From: Thiotrichales bacterium
GTDB lineage: Bacteria > Pseudomonadota > Gammaproteobacteria > Beggiatoales > Beggiatoaceae
DNA: 34,204 nucleotides
NCBI GenBank assembly: GCA_016744475.1
Contig: JADGEH010000050.1
Coordinates: forward strand, 1 to 34,204
Reading direction: 5' to 3'
Shown piece after piece: positions 21,701-29,386 of the stretch; position 1 is the first letter of the stretch, and each line of letters begins with the position of its first letter. The notes beneath the pieces were generated by a model. It was not told the DNA's origin, ran no database searches, and saw nothing but the letters and a program-made list of their open reading frames with translations. Both the position numbers and the translations under genes were made by a program.

Positions 21701-24512
21701 CGGGAATATGCTCAGATAAAAAATGGCGCCATTGCTGTGCCCAATCGCCTAAGCGGTCGCGGTTTTCCCAAAAAATGCTGCCGATGGTGACTAAAGCGCC
21801 TAACAAGCCTGTGGCTTTCCAACCGCCTAAGCGCATGAACCGTTCATATAACACGGTGACGGCTTTACTCAGTTGGCTAAACAGGGTTTTAATCTGTTGT
21901 CCGCCCAAGGCTTTAGGATTTAAGAAAACATCTGTCCAGAGTGTGCTAATGGATTTGAGATGCAGTCTGGATTTATTCGCCCATTGCCCGAAAATATCTT
22001 GAATGCTTCCAGGGTTTTTCAGGCTTTTCCAAATAGCCTGAAACAAACCCGTGATGATTCGACTGCCTGCAACGGCTGATAATTGCATGGCGTGAATCGT
22101 CATAAACCATGAGGTGATCAACATTTTACCCAGCGAGCCACCTATGCTGGCGTAGTTCATCACGAAACGTTTCGTAAAGGCTAGAAACCCCTGAAACCCC
22201 GCCTTGACACCTTCCCAAGAAAAGGCGAAACGTAGGCTATTTTGTGCTTGAGTGGCGAAATGTATGATTTTTTGTTTCAGCAAAGACAAGTCTAAATCTT
22301 GAAACTGTACAAAACGTTGTTTTAGCGCCTCCATCCCCGTTTTCAGCGTGGTCACAGTGACTAATAAAAAGCTCCAATCACCACTGAATGCACCGCTGAT
22401 CGCTTCACTGATAATAAATAGGCTATCGCGTACAGGCATCGTCATATCCAGCACACTTTGCAAGCCTGATAACATCCCCATGACACCCAGGGTTTCCCAA
22501 GGCTGGCTGACAATCCTTTGGCGCATGGATTCCATCGCCTGCATAATATGGCTAATGAGGGTCTGCACATCGGTGACGATAGCGCCGCTACGAATATATG
22601 CCCAGCCGTCTTTAATCCCCTGAACAGATTTGCTTGCAACGTTTTTCATGGCCTGATACAGGCTGTCTGCTTGGCTGATAACGCCAGAGACTAAAGTGTC
22701 GACTAATCGTTGTCCTGATACATCGAGATCAGAGAGCGGGCCTTCTTTTGCGGGACTAAATGGCAACAGGTTTCGCACCCGTTGCAATACCCAACGCATG
22801 GCGTTATATAACGCCAATCCAGCGTTTTTTACACCGGAGGCTAGGGTTTGCACGATTTGATTATTGCGCAAACCTTGAATAAAAATACCTAGGCTTTGCG
22901 TCACATAACGAATGCTATCGGTCAGCATTGAGCCAATGGCTTGACCTGCCATCGCCCCCATCGCAGAGAATTCTTGCAACTCAGTTGTGGTAAAACTGAT
23001 GTGCTCTCCAAATCCTGAAAACAATCCTAAAATAGGTGCAAATAGTTCTGCTAAAGGTGCCAAAGCGCCACTAAAGGTGTCCCAAAAACTGCTAAAAAAT
23101 GCGGTGAGTGGTTGCCAGTATTGATAAATTTTAAATCCCGCATAAGCAATACCCGCCAATGCCACACCGATAGGTGAAGCCACTAAAGCCGCCAAGGTCA
23201 AATTGAAACCAGCGATTAAAGTGTTGGCTATCCAAACAAATTTGCCCACCGCTGCAAATGACAGCAAAAAAGCAGACACGGCAGCCGCGCCTAGCATGAT
23301 GTTTTTAGCCAATACAGGATGACGTTGAATCCACCCATCAATGGCCTGCACTAAAGGCGTGATGTGATCTTTTAACAACGTGGTGAGCACAGGCAATAAG
23401 AAGCTGCCTAGCGTGATTTGCACTGATTCCCAAGCGCTGCTGAGTTCAGTGATTTTGCCCGCCAAGTTGTTACCCATCGTCTCTGCAACACGAGCCGCTG
23501 TGCCTTCAACGGATTCAAAACCTTTGAGGTAAGCATCCAATCCTTTGTTGCCCGCTTGGGTAATCAGTTCCCCCATGCCTGTAGCCGCTTCTAAACCGGA
23601 AATAGCTGCAAAGGCCGCAATTTTGTCAGCACTACCCATTTTTAAGCGCTCCATTGCAGCCGCAACATCTTTGAAAATGTCGGGAACAGAGCGTAAATTG
23701 CCCGCAGCATCTTTAGTTACCACACCCAGACGTTCTAACGCTTCCATTGCAGGTTTAGGGGGGGCGGCTAAACGACTAATAATAGCTCGCATCGCCGTTC
23801 CAGATTGGCTGGCCTTGATGCCAACATTAGCCATCAATCCAGCCATGGCCGCCGTTTGCTCCAAGCTCATGCCCGCCGTGCGAGCCACGGGAGCCACGTA
23901 CTTCATCGTCTCTGACAGCATCTGTAAATCAGTATTGGCAGAGGTAAAGGTGTGTGTCAGCACATCTCCCACTCGCCCCATCTGATTCGCGGCATCAGCG
24001 CCAAAAAAACCAGAACTAATATCTGACGCGATGTCAGCCGTGATGGCTAAATCCCTTCCTGCTGCTTTGGCTAGATTTAACATGCCCGGCATAGCCGCGA
24101 TAATTTGATGGGTTTTAAAGCCCGCCATCCCCAGATATTCCATACCCTGAGCGGCTTGTGTGGCAGAAAAAGAAGTGGTCGCCCCTAAATGTCTCGCTGT
24201 TTCGATGAGGCGAGTGATTTCTTCATCGTTAGCACGGGTGATGGCCTTAACCGTGGACATTTGCTTTTCAAAGGCTATCGCCGTGGCTATGGGCGATTTT
24301 AATGCGCGTGCGATGCCATGACCGTATTCCGAAACATTCAACATGGCATCACGGAAATCCGAAGAACGAATCACCGATTGATGGAATTTATCCAGACGAT
24401 TTTGCAGCGAAGATACTTGCTTATTCGTGTTGCCAATGACTCTGTTAATCACATTGGTGGCATGATCAACAGCATTCAGAATAAGGTCTATGCGGGTAGC
24501 AGCAGAGGCCAT
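18738..24512 (-). CDS. T: Tape measure protein gpT, very long
   Basis: The protein is about 1924 residues from the ATG at 24512, which has AAGGAAG six bases upstream (an in-frame TTG at 24551 is less likely). The N-terminal 100-350 region has the TP901 tape-measure core (TVKAITRANDEEITRLIETA, MEYLGMAGFKTHQIIAAMPG, LANVGIKASQSGTAMRAIIS). Many hydrophobic helices follow. The motif LLPFSPAKEGP occurs twice, at about residue 595 and 1435, each before a Leu-Asp-rich segment, suggesting an internal duplication. It sets tail length and may eject with DNA. P2 gpT is about 815 residues, so this is more than twice as long. No peptidoglycan hydrolase domain is visible. Confidence 0.92.
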   Translation of the reverse strand: MASAATRIDLILNAVDHATNVINRVIGNTNKQVSSLQNRLDKFHQSVIRSSDFRDAMLNVSEYGHGIARALKSPIATAIAFEKQMSTVKAITRANDEEITRLIETARHLGATTSFSATQAAQGMEYLGMAGFKTHQIIAAMPGMLNLAKAAGRDLAITADIASDISSGFFGADAANQMGRVGDVLTHTFTSANTDLQMLSETMKYVAPVARTAGMSLEQTAAMAGLMANVGIKASQSGTAMRAIISRLAAPPKPAMEALERLGVVTKDAAGNLRSVPDIFKDVAAAMERLKMGSADKIAAFAAISGLEAATGMGELITQAGNKGLDAYLKGFESVEGTAARVAETMGNNLAGKITELSSAWESVQITLGSFLLPVLTTLLKDHITPLVQAIDGWIQRHPVLAKNIMLGAAAVSAFLLSFAAVGKFVWIANTLIAGFNLTLAALVASPIGVALAGIAYAGFKIYQYWQPLTAFFSSFWDTFSGALAPLAELFAPILGLFSGFGEHISFTTTELQEFSAMGAMAGQAIGSMLTDSIRYVTQSLGIFIQGLRNNQIVQTLASGVKNAGLALYNAMRWVLQRVRNLLPFSPAKEGPLSDLDVSGQRLVDTLVSGVISQADSLYQAMKNVASKSVQGIKDGWAYIRSGAIVTDVQTLISHIMQAMESMRQRIVSQPWETLGVMGMLSGLQSVLDMTMPVRDSLFIISEAISGAFSGDWSFLLVTVTTLKTGMEALKQRFVQFQDLDLSLLKQKIIHFATQAQNSLRFAFSWEGVKAGFQGFLAFTKRFVMNYASIGGSLGKMLITSWFMTIHAMQLSAVAGSRIITGLFQAIWKSLKNPGSIQDIFGQWANKSRLHLKSISTLWTDVFLNPKALGGQQIKTLFSQLSKAVTVLYERFMRLGGWKATGLLGALVTIGSIFWENRDRLGDWAQQWRHFLSEHIPGWHHIERVASIVSQAAGYYFSTLAKPFQYIGTFIGNAAAQAHTFWASLALPSGLQNAIQSVQAGFQHLFSALKTYAPMVLSIIFPVFSLFKLLRTPLPKLQKFQAILLVLSMTGNAIKDLLKMLGLLGGGTYVVFNFWDTLSHVVAASYNSIRNTFYKMIAMAGDLTLWWQGLSDGAQDNFKKLAIVAGVMLGGVVWKIRSAIKGAMCDPAYQCASKMKRIGMIMQRLPGLKTLGGFMAGVGTACSAGKDCVEGQLTLWQKFKAMSLTAWTALRMQINATAAAASARLAPVMTAALMKIRAAALTTGRATWALLMRIPVVGHLARGLLFVSTIMYGKFASAIVFAKGLLLKTFAAIRIAAMTNPVGAIIMGVIALGAAAYLVYKNWDVIVAWWSGLWDKAKAIFQQYVEWLNSFIPGLGDLVSATYALIGNIAVIIKDGFTEAFNSIMQGDWAGVGMAIIRTIGKGVMAVGTFLYDAVASVFTLVRNLLPFSPAKEGPFSQLDQNGFSIIKTIADGIFNAASVLLESMQNVFTQVTEWFAGIDWGQLGIDLMTKLGDGIKSMAGQIRDAIMDMMPHPADIAKKVTSAASNAVSHVNHQRRDVTGNVMDWFGVGDDLAGINSPARFSTGGPVKGPGSDSSDSIPALLSNNEFIIPAPIVRQFGVDYFERIRRGEAPMPQGFFLGGLVGKIGSAIKGGASKLWSAGTSAVGGFMQQHPNVGLAMGEMAQNFQFDAQNATQNLSSHLKSTLQKAAVNLVSNINPALGGFTHTLINGIQQHGVKGMLSQLKTGARSVVQEMRGNLADNAGKMLSGALKSGQLPGLKQVFNTAKTSVLSPVQNLFKSFSPVAASKPALSGMLSGASSGGIVPGMNTPSLAKTPSLLGSMGSLLDGSSLSAQMPDLGGFFGGNNTPLPTPSSGSFGDLGGGLAPSGAGAGSGVNVTFGDINITLQGGKGGSGEGQLDMAAIGEQVKQHIQMALDEAFRGRMFD

Positions 24513-24543
24513 GCGACTTCCTTGTCGATGCTCTGAAAAGAAG

Positions 24544-24568
24544 CCTGACAAGGTTTCAATTTGTCAGG
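24544..24568. repeat. Inverted repeat before the tape measure gene
   Basis: CCTGACAA (24544-24551) and TTGTCAGG (24561-24568) form an 8-bp perfect stem with a 9-base loop, between the frameshifted E' stop (24579) and the tape measure ribosome site. On the minus strand it is followed by CTTCTTTTC, so it could attenuate transcription or protect the start region. It may set the low level of tape measure needed. Confidence 0.55.
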
Positions 24569-24578
24569 GGAGGGGCTT

Positions 24579-25090
24579 TTAAAGGCGGGTTTTTAGTAGT
24601 ATTTCGTAATATTGTTTCTGATGCTCAGTGGCGAGTTCGTGGTATTTAAATAAATCTCTAAAGGAGAGTTTTTCTATTTCAGATAGGTTCCAGTGAAGAA
24701 TGAAAGCAATATCGGCAATGATGTGCTTTATTTCTTCTTCTGGATAATGCCGAAAAAACCCGCTTCTTCAATTTTTTTGGTGATATACATAAAATCACTT
24801 TGTGCGATTTTATCGATGTCTTCAGGGGGCATTTCTGCTAACAATTCCAGCATTTTCTCAGTTTGAGCTTCATTGTCTTTGATTCTTTTCAGAATCTTCA
24901 TGTCTGCACGATTGGGATAACGTAAAGAAACAGATTCTAATTCAGTTCCACTTGATGTTTTAATTTTACGTTTTAAAGGCACGACTAACGTGTCTTCATC
25001 AATCACATCTTCAGGTTCTGCGATGTCAAAATCATCTGCTGTAGGTAAATCATCTTGTTGTCTTTTGTTTCTTCTGTTACGTCCGCTCAT
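24579..25090 (-). CDS. E': Tail assembly chaperone gpE+E' (-1 frameshift product)
   Basis: In the -1 frame the reading continues from the slippery T TTT TTC (24758-24752) into RHYPEEEIKHIIADIAFILH, then WNLSEIEKLSFRDLFKYHEL and ends at 24579 after YYEILLKTRL. IADIAF.LHW..SE...LS is the typical E' pattern in P2-like phages. The fusion would be about 170 residues and would act with gpE and the tape measure during tail assembly. The frame of 24752-24758 fits the X XXY YYZ rule exactly. Confidence 0.8.
24728..25090 (-). CDS. E: Tail assembly chaperone gpE
   Basis: This 120-residue protein has an acidic N-terminus, then VPLKRKIKTSSGTELESVSL and RYPNRADMKILKRIKDNEAQ, LLAEMPPEDIDKIAQSDFMY, the Phage_TAC_7 (P2 gpE / Mu gp41) pattern. 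It ends AGFFGIIQKKK just after the slippery site. It is followed by E' in the -1 frame. AAGGA lies close before the ATG. It works with the fusion and the tape measure protein. Confidence 0.87.
   Translation of the reverse strand: MSGRNRRNKRQQDDLPTADDFDIAEPEDVIDEDTLVVPLKRKIKTSSGTELESVSLRYPNRADMKILKRIKDNEAQTEKMLELLAEMPPEDIDKIAQSDFMYITKKIEEAGFFGIIQKKK
24752..24758 (-). promoter_or_regulatory. Programmed -1 frameshift slippery site T TTT TTC
   Basis: On the minus strand T TTT TTC sits in frame (GGT TTT TTC) near the end of gpE, 22 bases before its stop. A -1 shift enters the open E' frame. P2 uses T TTT TTG at the equivalent place. Confidence 0.8.
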
Positions 25091-25343
25091 ATTCCTTGTC
25101 CCAGTCTAAATGATATTGATAAAAACCTTGTTCATCACGCTTTAACAATCCTTGTTCAAGCGCTTGTCTTAAGTAAGTGGCGACTTGCTGCGCATTGTAA
25201 GTGGCATGTAAATTCATACATTCCATCACATCTTCATACGACAGCTTGCCAGGATATTCTTCTAATAGAATATCTAATAACAATTGATGCTTTGAACTAC
25301 AAGCCGATGGCGTTGCGTAACGCTTCAACTTGATCAACGCCAT
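25077..25343 (-). CDS. Small hypothetical protein with winged-helix-like core
   Basis: This 88-residue protein lies between the tube gene and gpE. Its core (LLLDILLEEYPGKLSYEDVM then VATYLRQALEQGLLKRDEQG) looks like a small winged helix. The ATG at 25343 lies 47 bases inside the tube gene and has no clear ribosome site; the true start may be a TTG about 60 bases downstream. P2 has no gene here. Its role is unknown; it could regulate or assist tail assembly. Confidence 0.55.
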   Translation of the reverse strand: MALIKLKRYATPSACSSKHQLLLDILLEEYPGKLSYEDVMECMNLHATYNAQQVATYLRQALEQGLLKRDEQGFYQYHLDWDKEYERT

Positions 25344-25818
25344 CGATTTTTCGGATCATGTTCATGATGTCTACTTCATGAACTTCTTCACCATTTACCA
25401 GTTGGCGGTAGTAGCGCAATGCTGCTGTCCATTTCTGCTGACTTTTTTCATTTTGTTTGAAAGTGCCTTGATCGATTTCTTTAATGCTACCACGACAAAT
25501 CATTTCAACAGGAATCACCGCTGAAGGGGATGAATCATCACCCAAGCCACCTTTCAAGGTGAATAAGGTATTTTTTGCATTGAAAATGCCGAACGCTTTT
25601 AGAATGAACCAATTATGTTCAGTCATGGTGCCGGAGATTTCTAATTTCTCTAAACCCATGTCCATTTCAAGTGGTGCAATCATGCCACCTGATAGATGAT
25701 CATCGCCTTTCACAGACATTTTAGGCGGTGTCACTTCTTCCACACGACCTGCAAAACCTCGCCCATCAACATACAAATTGAAGGCTTTCAAGGTATAGGG
25801 CAATTGAATTTTAGCCAC
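25297..25818 (-). CDS. FII: Major tail tube protein FII
   Basis: This 173-residue protein starts with GTG (AAGGAG six bases upstream) and shows the P2 FII pattern: MAKIQLPYTLKAFNLYVDGR, GFAGRVEEVTPPKMSVKGDD, APLEMDMGLEKLEISGTMTE, VIPVEMICRGSIKEIDQGTF and a C-terminal NMIRKIDGVDQVEALRNAIG. It forms the inner tube of the contractile tail. It directly follows the sheath gene, as in P2. Confidence 0.93.
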   Translation of the reverse strand: MAKIQLPYTLKAFNLYVDGRGFAGRVEEVTPPKMSVKGDDHLSGGMIAPLEMDMGLEKLEISGTMTEHNWFILKAFGIFNAKNTLFTLKGGLGDDSSPSAVIPVEMICRGSIKEIDQGTFKQNEKSQQKWTAALRYYRQLVNGEEVHEVDIMNMIRKIDGVDQVEALRNAIGL

Positions 25819-25828
25819 GGCCTTCTCC

Positions 25829-27436
25829 TTAGACTTCTGTCACTGAGTCATTGAATATTTCAATTAAAAATTCAGTGGTTTCTTGGCTATAGAAAGTGAT
25901 CTGCTCAGCAGGGCGGTAAGCGGTGAATTTGAAATGAAAATACACTTTGCCTTGAGCGATTTGATCGGGTGTGTTGAAGTCTGGGTCTGCCCAAGCTTCA
26001 CCATTGACGATAGCGCCAATGGTTTTTAAGTGGCGCAAATAATTATTAACGCCTTCCAGCACACTATCGACATAGTTTTTAGTGATGTTGCGATCCACAG
26101 CCCAGCGATGTTCTCTGGCAATGGAATCGTTGATCATGTCTGCTGTGCGGCGCACATTAAGAAACGCCCATTTGGGATCATCAGACCAAGTGCGATCCCC
26201 CCACAGTCGAAAGCCATCATCTTGGATGATCGTCCACAAGCCGTTTTTGTTCAGCAAGTTGGCGCGGGTATTGGGGTTGTTAAGCTGGAAATCGACAGAA
26301 CGTGCGGGCCCTGTGATGCCGTTGATGACCGCATTTGAAGGGGACACCCAAAAGCCTTCATTGTTATCGCGTTTAGCTATCATGCCTGCCACACGCGCAC
26401 TGGAGGGCTGCATCACATCCATAGCTAATTCGGTATCAAACACTTTCACCCACGGATCACCACCATAAATACGGGCGCTACCAAATTGCTCGCGGTAGTT
26501 AATGGCATCGGCATCTGTGGTATTCGGACAATCAGGAACAATAACCGCACGCAATCGTTCTGCAATGCTGACCATTTCTGACAGTACAGCGGTGTTCTGA
26601 GTAAAACCTGGGGCAATGAGGATGCGGGGTGTCACTTTGACAATGGATTGCGCAGCGAGCAGCGCTTGCATCCCGGTGTATTCATCCGTATCTGGATCAA
26701 CTCCACCGATCACATTCGCCATGATGTTTGCATCACTGAGGCGCTGGCGATAAGTCACGCTATAAACAGCGCCTTCCATCGGGGCGATGTCTTGCTCATA
26801 CACCACGGTGTAGATAGTGCCTTCAGCGGGTGCATTCCCCGTGGCTAACCATTTCACCTGCGGGCCTTCTTGCTGAAAGTCGATGCCTTTGCGGTAATAA
26901 TCCAAGCCTATCGCAACGGTTTTAATGTTAGATACAGGCTCGTTTTCTAAGACATCGGAATCTGTTGCACCGCGCGTCACCGCTTGTGAATGCTGTTTGG
27001 ATACGGTATTCCAATGCACAGCATGACCCACTTGCACAAAATCCTGGCCTTTGATGTATTCATGACCCGAATACGTGATGCTCACCAAGGTTTCGACAGG
27101 TGTTTTGCTCAACATGTCTTCTGATGTTTGACCGCGTGTCACGGATTCGTCTTCAACTAAAGTTGAGTTTTCTACGCGAACCATCACGACGAAACAGCCG
27201 ATTTGATCGAAGATAGCATCCACAGCCCAAGGCAAAGTGCCTTTGGTGCCGAGCTTAGCCGCTTCAGTGCGACGGCCTGCAACCAGTACAGGGGTTTTGA
27301 GGGGAAAGATGTCTTCATCAGCATCAGAGGCGGTGCCAATAATGCCGATAATAGAAGATTCAACGGTTTGAATGGGGCGCGTGCCTTGAGTGACTTCGAT
27401 CACGCGCACACCGTGTAAATATTGCTCGGAAGACAT
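25829..27436 (-). CDS. FI: Tail sheath protein FI
   Basis: This 535-residue protein matches the P2 FI / Mu L sheath family, but is longer than P2 FI (about 396). Key parts: MSSEQYLHGVRVIEVTQGTR and QTVESSIIGIIGTASDADED, LLAAQSIVKVTPRILIAPGF, RAVIVPDCPNTTDADAINYR, PSSARVAGMIAKRDNNEGFW and RRTADMINDSIAREHRWAVD. The extra length is an insertion of about 140 residues (about 90-235) with two similar segments, VETLVSITYSGHEYIKGQDF and TVAIGLDYYRKGIDFQQEGP then GTIYTVVYEQDIAP, probably a surface domain. It forms the contractile outer sheath. Confidence 0.93.
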   Translation of the reverse strand: MSSEQYLHGVRVIEVTQGTRPIQTVESSIIGIIGTASDADEDIFPLKTPVLVAGRRTEAAKLGTKGTLPWAVDAIFDQIGCFVVMVRVENSTLVEDESVTRGQTSEDMLSKTPVETLVSITYSGHEYIKGQDFVQVGHAVHWNTVSKQHSQAVTRGATDSDVLENEPVSNIKTVAIGLDYYRKGIDFQQEGPQVKWLATGNAPAEGTIYTVVYEQDIAPMEGAVYSVTYRQRLSDANIMANVIGGVDPDTDEYTGMQALLAAQSIVKVTPRILIAPGFTQNTAVLSEMVSIAERLRAVIVPDCPNTTDADAINYREQFGSARIYGGDPWVKVFDTELAMDVMQPSSARVAGMIAKRDNNEGFWVSPSNAVINGITGPARSVDFQLNNPNTRANLLNKNGLWTIIQDDGFRLWGDRTWSDDPKWAFLNVRRTADMINDSIAREHRWAVDRNITKNYVDSVLEGVNNYLRHLKTIGAIVNGEAWADPDFNTPDQIAQGKVYFHFKFTAYRPAEQITFYSQETTEFLIEIFNDSVTEV

Positions 27437-27465
27437 ATCCTTATGTCCTTTGCGTTAGAGTGGCT

Positions 27466-27711
27466 TTATACCGATTTTGCCGCTGGTTCTGTTTCCGGTG
27501 CTGATGTTTTATCAGGCACCTTGGCAGTTTTAGGTGTGTCCGCTTTCGGCTTGCTCGATTTTGCGGCTGTTGATTTAGCGGTAGTCGGCACAGGCTTTTC
27601 AACCTGAACAGTGCGCCCCTTCAAAAGCCTTGGGTCAACGCGAGCACCTTTGCGCAAACGTCGTCCATCACCTAAATCAACATCACTTGGTAAAGTGATT
27701 TTATCGCTCAT
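27466..27711 (-). CDS. Small basic Ala/Lys/Pro-rich protein
   Basis: This is an 81-residue protein. The N-terminal 35 residues (MSDKITLPSDVDLGDGRRLR then KGARVDPRLL) may form a small structured domain; the rest (about 40-81) is a low-complexity tail of Lys, Ala, Pro and Thr. It sits between a fibre protein and the sheath gene. Function is unknown; a small tail decoration or chaperone role is a guess. A GGGGAT ribosome site is close before the ATG. Confidence 0.6.
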   Translation of the reverse strand: MSDKITLPSDVDLGDGRRLRKGARVDPRLLKGRTVQVEKPVPTTAKSTAAKSSKPKADTPKTAKVPDKTSAPETEPAAKSV

Positions 27712-27737
27712 ATCCCCGTCCTTGTGTCAATGAGGCT

Positions 27738-28379
27738 TTAAGAAAGACTAAAACCTACATACACGCCATCGGTGTAATTAAAGGTTTTGGTTTCGACCGT
27801 TTCATCATTCATCGCAACGGTTTCAGTATTCACTGTGCCGTTTGGGTGATAGGTATAACGGGTTTCACGAGCGGCACCATTGGCCAGTGTTTCAGTCACG
27901 CTATTAATCGTGCCATTGGCATTTGGAGTCACGGTGGTGGCGACCACATGTTGTTGCGTCACGCTCTGTAAAGCTGCATCGACCTCGGCTACTTTGGCAT
28001 CCAGAGTCGTTGCAATGTTCTGCACCACGGCGTTTTCTTCAATCGCAGCAATGGCAGCATCGGCTTGTGCGAGCTTGCCATCCACCTCAGCGATTTTTCC
28101 ATCCAAGGTGTCGTTGATGTTTTGCACGATGGCGGGTTCTTCGAGCGCTGTCAGTGCGGCTTGAGCATCCTGCTCAAACTGCTCAATTTTTAAATCTTTG
28201 GCAGCTTCAAATTCAGCTTTTTTAGCTAACTCCATATTGTCAAACGCAGTCAACTTAACTTGTGTATCCGTGTCGAATTGCGCTAAACGCTCATCTAATC
28301 CCACTACGTTTTGACGAAATTCTTCAGCTAATGCTTCAGAGGCTTGAGTCAGGTCGCTGACGGCGGATTCTAATGTCAT
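27738..28379 (-). CDS. Coiled-coil tail protein with C-terminal Asn/Thr beta module
   Basis: This is a 213-residue protein. Residues about 1-150 are continuous coiled coil (SEALAEEFRQNVVGLDERLA, two EENAVVQNIATTL-like turns: EEPAIVQNINDTL and EENAVVQNIATTL), which would trimerise. The last 65 residues form a beta-rich module (NGTINSVTETLANGAARETR, YTYHPNGTVNTETVAMNDET) closely related to the end of the truncated gene at 33984. The layout suits a thin fibre. A GGAG site precedes the ATG. It sits within the fibre gene group between tail protein I and the sheath. Confidence 0.65.
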   Translation of the reverse strand: MTLESAVSDLTQASEALAEEFRQNVVGLDERLAQFDTDTQVKLTAFDNMELAKKAEFEAAKDLKIEQFEQDAQAALTALEEPAIVQNINDTLDGKIAEVDGKLAQADAAIAAIEENAVVQNIATTLDAKVAEVDAALQSVTQQHVVATTVTPNANGTINSVTETLANGAARETRYTYHPNGTVNTETVAMNDETVETKTFNYTDGVYVGFSLS

Positions 28380-28389
28380 GTGGACTCCT

Positions 28390-28926
28390 TTACGCGGCTA
28401 TGGCTTTTTCCAAAGCATGTACCCGCATTTCCATGCGCATCCCACGCAGTATTTCTTTGATTTGCGCTGTCGCCATTTGGGTCAATTCCTCAGCCAATTG
28501 CAGATGCGAGGGGTCTACCATCACATTGACCGTGACTGAATCCGGTGGCAGCGCTTTTAGCACCAAATCAAAGGCAAGACTCAGATCAGTAGAGGATGAT
28601 TTCCAGGCAAGCGCTTCATCCTCACTTGCCCAAATCGCTAACAAGGTGCCGTCTTCCAGATAAAAGCCGAGTTCATTCACCCAGTAGGTCGCGTCGTTAT
28701 TGTCGGCTAGAGCGACTACATGAATCTGGTGGCTCTGAACTCGTGCGCCTTCAGCGATGGGTACCCGTTGCTGTTCTGCTCGCAACCCTGTAGCGGTTTG
28801 ATCCGGTGTCCATTGCACATCCCCTAATGCGATATGGGAAATGACAGCCTGCACACCATCGTTATGGGTGTTAAAAACCGCCTGTAATCCCGCGTCGGTG
28901 ATGATGGGGGTAATGGCTTCAGACAT
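28390..28926 (-). CDS. Tail-collar fibre protein, H-type N-terminus
   Basis: This 178-residue protein has the pattern of the phage tail-collar fibre domain (N-terminal part of P2 gpH): ITDAGLQAVFNTHNDGVQAV then ISHIALGD, and YWVNELGFYLEDGTLLAIWA, with a C-terminal helix. P2 gpH is much longer; here only the baseplate-attachment domain is kept and the distal fibre would be supplied by other genes. The start overlaps the stop of the gene before (TAATG). Confidence 0.85.
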   Translation of the reverse strand: MSEAITPIITDAGLQAVFNTHNDGVQAVISHIALGDVQWTPDQTATGLRAEQQRVPIAEGARVQSHQIHVVALADNNDATYWVNELGFYLEDGTLLAIWASEDEALAWKSSSTDLSLAFDLVLKALPPDSVTVNVMVDPSHLQLAEELTQMATAQIKEILRGMRMEMRVHALEKAIAA

Positions 28927-29360
28927 TAGGCGATGCTCTGTCCACTGAGCAGCGTATCTTTCTGCTCTTCAGTGATGAGGTTTTCCGTCACCAGCATTCC
29001 TAAGCCCATTTGGGTATCAGGATCACTGAGCGATACATCGCCTAAATGGGCATGATCCCAAAACACTTTGACAGCAGGTGTGGTGTTACAGGCCGCTTGG
29101 ATTTCAATCAACTTGGGCATACCAAACAACTTACGAAAACCCCGAATACTGAACACATCTTGCACAGGTGCAGAGGTTTCTAAAGGCGATGCATCACTAA
29201 ACGTGTTGGATACCGGGTCGTACATTTGCCCGATAGTGGGGGTGTCTACCGCCCAGTCATCGACATCAATACAATACTCATTGGGTGCTTCATCAAAAGG
29301 CAGTTCTCGGACTGCCAGTACACGCCCATCAGGGTCTAGTTCAGCAAATTTTTTTGACAT
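28926..29360 (-). CDS. Tail fibre assembly-like protein
   Basis: This is a 144-residue protein. The first 60 residues (KFAELDPDGRVLAVRELPFD, QMYDPVSNTFSDA) look like the start of tail fibre assembly chaperones or fibre adaptors that read '...D..G...V..V....P...'. The second half (FRKLFGMPKLIEIQAACNTT, ITEEQKDTLLSGQ) resembles DUF4376-like tails found in such proteins. It lies between two fibre genes and overlaps the next start. Exact family is uncertain. Confidence 0.55.
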   Translation of the reverse strand: MSKKFAELDPDGRVLAVRELPFDEAPNEYCIDVDDWAVDTPTIGQMYDPVSNTFSDASPLETSAPVQDVFSIRGFRKLFGMPKLIEIQAACNTTPAVKVFWDHAHLGDVSLSDPDTQMGLGMLVTENLITEEQKDTLLSGQSIA

Positions 29361-29386
29361 CTTAGTGGCCTAAATCGTTGTAGGGT

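Noticed and set aside
19294-24536. Many open frames on both strands inside the tape measure gene
   Set aside because: The tape measure frame is continuous and recognised; the others have low-complexity composition typical of shadow frames.
24728-24742. AAG AAG AAA run at the end of gpE as the frameshift site
   Set aside because: Slipping Lys tRNAs back by one would pair with GAA codons; T TTT TTC 12 bases upstream fits the slip rule and gives the same frame.
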